From contig NC_090964.1 of NCBI RefSeq assembly GCF_040807025.1, positions 5,890,001-5,954,000 on the forward strand: 64,000 bases of DNA. Direction: 5' to 3'. The DNA comes from Struthio camelus (lineage: Eukaryota > Chordata > Aves > Struthioniformes > Struthionidae). Positions 57,501 through 64,000 of this stretch are shown piece by piece. The notes under the pieces are model-generated. The model was not told where the DNA came from. It worked only from the letters and a program-made list of their open reading frames with translations, and searched no databases. The first letter of the stretch is position 1; the number at the start of each line of letters is the position of its first letter. The position numbers and the translations under genes were made by a program.

Positions 57501-59293
57501 GCCGACCGACTTTGGCTATCTCGACAGCTGAAAGAGGAAGACTGTGCATTAAAGGCAGTGTATTAAAAAGGGAAGAATACTTTTCCATGGAAATCGGCAT
57601 TCACACAAACCAAAGTCCTAAAGGCACAAACTGGTGAACTAATTGGAGCGAGTGGGCAAATCGGAAAGGTTCCCGTGAGATTAAAACAAAGCGTTTCACT
57701 AACGACCTCAATTTCTGAGACGGCGTTGAGGGCGCCTCATCCTAGACACCCAGAGTAAGAGATACAGCCCAAGTATTTCACGATTTACTGCTATCCTTCC
57801 GGTCGGACGGCACATGCCAAGTTGTGCACACATCGTTATTTGTCTTTCGTCTTTTCCTGTAGACATATTTTTCTAGCTTCCTAAAGTAACGCTGTTCACA
57901 CAGATACAGATCTATAAACGAATATCAACATATATATTTATATATATTCACACATTTTAGTCCCTGTAATAAAGGGCTGCTCCTTTCTCTTCGTCGCTGT
58001 TGGAGCAGCTGCCAATACCGACGGCACCAGCGGCTGCTCTTGGACGCAATTGTTTCTATACCAATTCTCTAGAGAAAGCAACAGAATGCATACTACTACT
58101 GAAAGAGAAGCGGTTGGCTTAGCTCAGTCCCATAGTTACTATATACAGAAAAGAAACCCCTTAGACACAAAGTCCCATCTTCCCTCCGGCTCCCAAACCA
58201 GCTCCGCTCAGCCCGGCTGAGCGACCCCTCTCGCTTCCCAGCTTGGTCACCTCAACTACCACGTGGACGCGGATAGCCAAAAGCATCATCCAGACATTTA
58301 CATTTGTGCGTAATAAACAACAAGCAGCATGCAACGGTTTCGTCGGAGAAGTCAAAACAACAGATGGCTTTAACGTTAGAACTGTGTCCTGAGCGCGCTC
58401 TTCTTTTTCACACGTTTGGGTAAACTCAACAGTAGTAAAGTCAACGTGCGGACGAAGGAGACATACTTAACAGCAGGTTAGTCCTTTTCTGTGACCTACG
58501 CAAACGTGCTTCAGTGCGTTCCACACAAACACATCGGCAGTGCACCAAGACGTCGAGATTCAGGAAAAAAAAAGGATTCGGTTACGTTACAATAAATATT
58601 TGCTTGTAATGGATTTTCTCCTATAACACGGTGTATTTTCATCGAAACAAGAACAGGGGTGCGAGAGGGAAGCTGTGATGCTTTGCAAAAGGCCTCCCGC
58701 TGGGAAAAGGAAAAGCTGCCTGTCCCTAGCCGTACGTTAACACTAACAGCAGCATTGATGATCAACACTTTTTCTTTAAATGCCAATTTTTGTTTCCTAG
58801 AAAAGGAGTGGTTATGGATTAGATTCGGCGGATTGCCGTGAAGCCTCATCAGGCTTTTGGATCATTATCAGATATTCCTCTGCTTGTGAATAGCTTACAT
58901 TTAAAATAATAAGCTTAGTAAGTCTTCAGCAACTGCTATGTGAAGTCTAAGGGAGCTACAGAAGCAAACATCTCCCATATATGCACATCTCAATCTGCCC
59001 TCTTACAGCTGAAGCCTTTGCAATCAGCAACATGCTTTATACAATTCATTTTTGCTTACAGAGCACTAGGAAACTTCGAAACAGATCTGGCAATCCATTA
59101 CCACTCCCTGCCAGGCCCCAGATTGCAGCTACACAATGAAAAACAGCGGGATCCACACTCTAGTCGACGGGTGTCCCTCCCCGGGACAACAGGCTATGGA
59201 GATCAGAGCCCAGGACAAGGAGGATGCAGCAGAGGCTACGGCCAAGATTTCAGGAGCTTTGGTCTTGAGGTTTCAATAGGACCCTGTTCCCAC

Positions 59294-59548
59294 TCAGAGA
59301 AAGAGCAGCCACCAGACAGTCAGTGCTATGACCACAAGAATAGACATCATAAAGGGAATACGCGAAGAAGGAAAAATACTAGAGTACAGCTGACACTTTT
59401 TGAGCGATTTCTGCTCTTCAGGAATTGGAATAGAAACCTTTGGAAGAGTTTCTTCATTTGCTGGCCGGGGAAAGGCTGTCTCAGTAGGTACCTCCTGCTT
59501 TTTTAGTTTGTCTTCATCCTGTACTAACAGAGGACGTTCCTGTGTCTG
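59294..59548 (-). CDS. EPB41: Candidate alternative terminal exon encoding a tail-anchored 4.1R
   Basis: After the pyrimidine-rich TCTCTGTCTTTCTTGATCTT and the tandem acceptor AAGCAG (a NAGNAG site, exon start 59,548 or 59,545), phase 0 gives an open frame of 83-84 residues ending in TGA at 59,294-59,296. It begins TQERPLLVQDEDKLKKQEVP, continues through a charged, proline-containing linker (PKVSIPIPEEQKSLKK), then CQLYSSIFPSSR. It ends in an uncharged 21-residue segment, IPFMMSILVVIAL followed by TVWWLLFL, right at the C-terminus. That is the layout of a tail-anchored membrane protein: basic residues before the segment, nothing after it. The exon lies in the same orientation and phase as the EPB41 exons on either side, so using it would replace the C-terminal domain by a membrane anchor. 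I know of no described 4.1R isoform of this kind. A separate nested gene is the alternative. No credible internal donor was found. Confidence 0.65.
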   Translation of the reverse strand, partial: QTQERPLLVQDEDKLKKQEVPTETAFPRPANEETLPKVSIPIPEEQKSLKKCQLYSSIFPSSRIPFMMSILVVIALTVWWLLFL

Positions 59549-60321
59549 CTTTCGTGGTAGAAGATCAAGAAAGACAGAGAGAGATGAACAAAAATGACAG
59601 ATGGAAAGTGCCCAAAATGATACTTGGAGGTGTGCAAAGGGTTAGGACAGTCTTCCTGTCAATTTAATAATCAACTGCTCTCAAGAACAGAACCTCTAGC
59701 ACCATCTGAGCTACAAAACATGGTTCTCTCCTCTCTGCGGAGCTCAGGAATCTCTGCATCATGATCATGTGTGTTTGGCAACTGCCTTCCAAGAAAATCA
59801 AACGTTTAAAACCAATAACATGTTTTGGAGTTGGAATGGTTGAGAAAAAAGTTTGTTGTGTTACCAATAGAAATGGCATAGTACAAAACGTGGTCTGTGA
59901 CGACTTCCTATTCTCTACTGCCCCTAAAAATGGTGCTTGTTAAATAACATCTGACATCTAGACTGCAGTGCAGATACAAAACTATTTTTGAAAGTCCTGA
60001 CGACAGTATCAAAATTTCAGTTGTTTTCAAAACTCTATTGTAACGAGCAAAAAATTGTTACATCTTAGAAATCCAGAGTGCGGAACAGGCATGATTGTCA
60101 GTATTAGCGTTCCAAACTTCTTGAAGTTGGCTTCATACGTTAGCACGTTTGTTTCTGGAGTCTGAAGAACGCAAAAACCAGAATGAATAAAACATCACAC
60201 AGGATCATGCGAGGGCTTTAGCACTTTCATCAGAGAAAGAGGAGACTGTAGGAAATATTGCAACCTATCCAGTGCATCTCCACGCCGTCAGTTCACCAGA
60301 CATGGTCAAAGCCAACTGACC
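59549..60321 (-). other. EPB41: EPB41 intron
   Basis: No convincing exon. A stretch near 60,065-60,150 follows a CTTCAG acceptor and is open for about 40 codons, but it lacks a donor and has no recognised content. Confidence 0.5.
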
Positions 60322-60450
60322 CTATGAAAGAAAAAACTTGGCTCTAAGCTCTCTCAGTTGAGCTAGCCTCCTCTGATCAGTGCGGTATTTTGGGACTGGT
60401 TCTTTGCACACCCCTAAGTGATGAGTATCAGGGAGAAAGTAGCTGGGAGA
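60322..60450 (-). CDS. EPB41: Candidate alternative terminal exon (42 residues)
   Basis: An excellent acceptor (TTATATTTTCTTTTGCTGCC, then CAG) is followed in phase 0 by 42 codons and a TAG at 60,322-60,324. The product reads SPSYFLPDTHHLGVCKEPVP, then KYRTDQRRLAQLRELRAKFF, LS. The last half has heptad-like leucines and basic residues suggesting an amphipathic helix. It would truncate 4.1R before the C-terminal domain. The evidence is splice consensus, phase and composition only, and chance cannot be excluded for so short a frame. Confidence 0.3.
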   Translation of the reverse strand, partial: SPSYFLPDTHHLGVCKEPVPKYRTDQRRLAQLRELRAKFFLS

Positions 60451-60822
60451 CTGGGCAGCAAAAGAAAATATAAAATGCAAGAGTAACATGATCATTAAAA
60501 CAAAAACGGAAAGAAAGACAACATAAAAAGAACAGGGTACAGTTAAACTTTCATAATTGCTTTTCTCTCCGAATACACGGTTACATCTTTCATGCAGCTT
60601 TTTCCAACCGGCCATGCACCAAAATAAGCAAACCGCAAGCTGCAAAAGCTGCAGCAGTGCAAAAGTCCTTTAGGTGTTAGGTCTGGAGGCTGTGAGATAT
60701 GAAACTACGTAATGTAGCCAAAAGAAAAATGTCATCCAGCAGCTGCTGTCGAGTTTTTGCTTGGTGCCATTGCAATAGCAAAATCCTGGTTCAGAAGCAC
60801 ATTATCAGAACAGCAGCTTTAC

Positions 60823-60873
60823 CTCAAGCCCACCAACCTGTCTCTCAGAAGATAGGACAGTGACTTTCTTGAC
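60823..60873 (-). CDS. EPB41: Candidate 17-residue microexon of EPB41
   Basis: Between an acceptor (CCCGCTTTGTGTGTCCAG) and a donor (CTTGAG, then GTAAAGCTG) lie exactly 51 bases, phase 0, encoding VKKVTVLSSERQVGGLE. It can be inserted without shifting frame after the 60-residue exon and before either the tail-anchor exon or the core downstream exons. Protein 4.1 genes are known for many small in-frame cassette exons, which fits. I do not recognise this peptide from mammalian 4.1R. Confidence 0.5.
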
Positions 60874-62767
60874 CTGGACACACAAAGCGGGTAAGGTTCA
60901 GTTTTCTTGTAACAGAACATAGAGGAACAGCAGAAAAGCAGCCCCTGGCAGAATACCCTTTTGTCTCTACAGCAGTGTTAAGATACCACCACGAACGACT
61001 GAAATAGGATTATTTTGCATTATGATTTACCATCCTTAAACATTTTACGCTGATGCGCAGGTGAAGTAAAACATCCTTTCCTGTAGGTGCCTTCCCTCTT
61101 GCACGGTCAAGATCCATTTCTGGAAGTTCACAGCACAATGCGTCAACCTCCATCTTGGAGCAAGACCATTTCAAAAATCATATTAAGAGCTACTAGGAAT
61201 TTCCAGAAATGCAAATCAAGAGCTGACACCAATCCTAGCGAGGCGGTGAACCACTGCCTTAGATGGGGAAAGCCCACATCACCCGGTTATCATAAAGAGC
61301 AGGTCCCGAGGACCTCACATGCAGTCACCATGCAAGAATTTCTTCCAAATAACCACGAATGTAATTCTTGAGCTGCAGCTGCTGAGTTTGAGAGCCCCTG
61401 CTCTATTCCACCTGCACATCCCTAAATCACTTGGTACAACGGGAGGAGCTCGACAGCACTCCTCCTGTATCCTGCTGGGCAAATTCCTGCAAAATTTACG
61501 CTAAGACTCAGTAACCAAACAGTGAAGTCCATCCATGCGTTAAATGGGGTAATTCCAAGGATGGCAATCAATCCCAACGAGTTCATTCAGGGCTTTGTTT
61601 TGTTTTTCTGAGGGGGAAATATAAGCTCTATAGTTGTCATGGCTGTTCTCTGTGCCTTGGGGAAACTTTCCTAAACTCGACCACTAAAAGCTTCTTGTGT
61701 CCATTCTGATAACTTTCCGTCCACAGCGAGATAATTCCTGTTTAAAAAGTACCACCTTTGCAATGGGTGGAAGATCAAATGCAAGTTTATCTGCAGAGCT
61801 GTGGGCAGGAAGGGGAGAAGCTAGGGTTAAGTCAGGAGAGATTCTGCCACTATCTTCACGGCAGCCAGGATTTAATTTCTCAGCTTGAAGGAAAATTATA
61901 TTTACTGTTTAAGGGACTGATTTCGAGGAGCTCCTAACTACAGTTTCACTCACAAGCTTCAAATCTGAGCTGGGTAACGGCAGTATTAATATAAACAGAG
62001 CTGTCCGATATCAAAGAAGAAACAAATTGGCAGACAGATCTCTGCTGCTCTGTCTCACTTTCTTAGAAAAGTTATCTTTTTTAGAAAATTAGCAGGGAGA
62101 TGGTGAATGCATGCGGCTACTAACATACCCACAGTGCTTTTGTAACGAGAAAGATTTCCATCAAGTACGAACAACCCTAATTAAACCACAGGAGGAGTCT
62201 CTTTGAAGGTGCCACAGAGTATCCCCATGGGTACATACTAGCAGATCCTAGCGCAAGAGTAAATTCAGCGACATACAGAATTCTCTCCAGCTTAAATAAC
62301 TGGAGAGTAAAGCAACTATTTAAAATTGATACCATCCAAGTATTTCTCCACTGGATTACTTGCGATACTACTTCTGAAGTTACAATTCCCACCAACGTAG
62401 GGACTTTTTTTTCACATGTTGGGGAGACACATTCCCTGCCACCAGGAATAAGCTGGTCCCCAAAACAGGCATACGCTAGAGAAGCATACTCTAACAGCAC
62501 AGATGACAGCAATGCTTAGCAAAGCAGCATCAAAACCAGCTGAAAAACTACTTTACTTTATACCACCCCCTCCCATATTTTTGTGAGCCTAACGTTAAAG
62601 CATTAATATTTTAGGGAGACCACCGTACTTGTTGAAAGTCACGTTAAATACACCCCTAACCAAAAGCGACGGGGAGCCGAGGCTGAATCTTAAGTAGCCG
62701 AGCTGTCCCTCGAAAGTCGCGCACTACTGCACGAAGCGGATTAAGCCCCGCGCCGTAAGGTACTCAC
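60874..62767 (-). other. EPB41: EPB41 intron with paired RBFOX-type motifs
   Basis: In the EPB41 sense two UGCAUG hexamers lie five bases apart, at 61,329-61,334 and 61,318-61,323, about 445 bases before the candidate microexon. UGCAUG binds RBFOX proteins, which are established regulators of 4.1R exon 16 in mammals. Nothing else notable was found. Confidence 0.6.
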
Positions 62768-62947
62768 TCCATCCGCTCCCGTGGGAATCTGCCCGTTGAC
62801 GTTAAGGGTGCGGAAGGGGGAATGGGCGGACAGGCGTTTGTCCCATTCGCTCGGCCGAGGCTCGGGGACGGACTCCATAAAGTTCTTCTTCAGCTCGCTG
62901 ATGTTGGCATGATGCTTCTTTATTTCTTCTTGGGTCTTATCTAGATC
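62768..62947 (-). CDS. EPB41: Protein 4.1R exon (60 residues) before the C-terminal region
   Basis: Exactly 180 bases, phase 0, after the acceptor TCTAATGCCAG and before the donor GGATGGA, GTGAGTACC. It encodes DLDKTQEEIKKHHANISELK, then KNFMESVPEPRPSEWDKRLS, then AHSPFRTLNVNGQIPTGADG. It follows the spectrin-actin-binding domain in 4.1R and matches human 4.1R closely (exon 17 in the usual human numbering, as I recall). The ending GADG replaces GEG of human. This is the most 5' EPB41 exon in the window. The N-terminal headpiece, FERM domain and the exons of the spectrin-actin-binding domain lie beyond 64,000. Confidence 0.97.
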
Positions 62948-64000
62948 CTGGCATTAGAAAAAAGCAGAATGAGCGACGAGACACACGCAGGGGCACCTAC
63001 AATTGCCTACGCGCTGCCACATAGCAAAGCTGCGCTCAGCGGAGTTGTTGCCGACTTCCATCGATCGTGCTCACGCTGTAAACGCTCATGGGGAACCTCC
63101 TCTCTCCTTCTGTTCCCGTCTCGTATTAAGCGGGACACACTGCGACCGGCACGCAGCGGGGTGGCTCCTCCAGGTACGGCATGTGCCATCAGTCATCTCA
63201 AGATACACCAAAAGAGATGACAGCCGAGCTGTAACCTCTGGGGTTTGCTATACAGCAATTTATCTGTTTATTTTTAATGCCGAGGCTACGTTGTTAAGGT
63301 TCTTTGATTTCATGCTTTTAAGTTGGGCACTTCTGCTTTCTTTTCCCCTCTGCATGCCTGAATATTCAAGGGAGACCCAGACATGCAGTTAACGTTTCAG
63401 AAACTTTCCCCCAATTTTACTCATGCTGCTTATTCCTATTCTCTGTCATCTCACCAGAAATTATCTTTGGTCCCACTATACCATTACTCTTTTTTCCTCT
63501 CATCTTATCTCTCCAGGAGCTACCATGGGAGGTTTTAGACTTCTGACCTGAAGATGGGATGACAGCCCTCTAAAATTGAGCTGAGAATTTACTTTATGCC
63601 GGATCAATCAAGAAACTCCTGCTAAAAGCGTTGACCTGAGAAGAGCCAGATTTCTACTCTGTGATGCCAGTTTACAGCATAAACGCACAGACTTCAAGGC
63701 AAGTCAGCTCTGTTCAACTGAATTGTTTAAAAATAGCCTTTCCTTGCAAGCAAAACAGAGTTTTGTTTAGAACAAAGCTTTTGCATAAAATAGGCTTAAG
63801 CCAAACAACAACTTTTCTGGACAGTGCCAAAAAGAAGCAAGCCTCACCCATTACAGAGGGGGAAATTAAAGTCAGTAAAAGCATCACTGGCAGATTTCAC
63901 TCTTTTTGCGCTTTAGCTGTTACGCAGCCTGTCAATTTTATAAGCTGGGAGAGCAAGCCTTTTTCTTTCTTTCTTTTTTCTTTTTTTGAAACAAACGCCT
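62948..64000 (-). other. EPB41: EPB41 intron, continues beyond the window
   Basis: Intronic sequence upstream of the 60-residue exon. It ends in a T-rich CTTT microsatellite (about 63,958-63,988). No exon was recognised. Confidence 0.8.

Larger units (their letters stand above)
49273..59293 (-). other. EPB41: EPB41 intron, possible 3' UTR of the tail-anchor isoform
   Basis: About 10 kb without a recognised constitutive exon. UGCAUG (RBFOX-type) hexamers in the EPB41 sense occur at 49,351-49,356 and 49,583-49,588. T/A palindromic homopolymers lie at 52,732-52,762 and 54,657-54,684. A CpG-richer patch lies at about 53,400-53,650. If the exon ending in a stop at 59,294 is used as a terminal exon, its 3' UTR would extend leftwards into this interval; minus-strand AATAAA hexamers occur near 56,077 and 55,188 and at 54,567-54,572. 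Confidence 0.5.

Noticed and set aside
58940-59506. 188-codon plus-strand open frame
   Set aside because: Largely antisense to the tail-anchor exon and its flank; no recognisable content.
60065-60150. Possible exon beginning TPETNVLTYEA after CTTCAG
   Set aside because: No donor at a sensible place, no stop-terminated conserved tail, weak pyrimidine tract.
1-64000. CRISPR arrays, operons, ribosome binding sites
   Set aside because: The sequence is vertebrate; the only regular tandem array is the minisatellite, which has no spacer structure.

Overview
The window is vertebrate nuclear DNA, most likely from a bird or another sauropsid. It holds two recognisable protein-coding genes with intron-exon structure, CpG islands, a large minisatellite, and a few MIR-like and CR1-like remnants. 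There are no Alu or L1 blocks and no bacterial-style gene packing. The species cannot be named from the sequence alone.

Layout. Bases 1-18,800 are mostly gene-free. They contain a decayed, unidentified protein-coding remnant on the minus strand (about 2,514-3,250), a CpG-rich patch near 10,850-11,500, and old interspersed repeats near 15.2-15.8 kb. A strong CpG island at about 18,850-19,330 ends in a consensus splice donor and is the probable promoter and non-coding first exon of TMEM200B (+ strand). Just inside the following intron lies a CA-rich minisatellite of about 1.25 kb with an exact 52-bp period. The intron also carries an AT-rich POU/SOX-motif element and, about 500 bp before the coding exon, a broken 90-bp copy of the first-membrane-segment coding sequence of TMEM200B itself. 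The single coding exon (28,193-29,539) encodes a 448-residue two-pass membrane protein.

Bases 31.9-38.8 kb are gene-free but contain a GC- and CpG-rich block. From 64,000 down to about 38,780, on the minus strand, runs the 3' half of EPB41 (erythrocyte membrane protein 4.1, 4.1R). Five core exons are present, encoding the last 196 residues including the C-terminal domain, followed by a 3' UTR exon of about 3.9 kb. TMEM200B and EPB41 converge tail to tail, the arrangement I recall for the human locus at 1p35; SRSF4, next along in human, is not seen and would lie beyond the left edge.

The most interesting part is EPB41 between the exon at 62.8-62.9 kb and the exon at 47.5-47.7 kb. Besides the core exons there are four candidate alternative exons, all in phase 0: a 17-residue microexon, a 42-residue alternative terminal exon, an 83-residue terminal exon whose last 21 residues form a clear C-terminal transmembrane segment (a predicted tail-anchored 4.1R), and a 153-residue cassette exon with a (CU)n tract just upstream of its acceptor. 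I do not recognise a membrane-anchored 4.1R isoform from the literature, and none of these four has transcript support available here.
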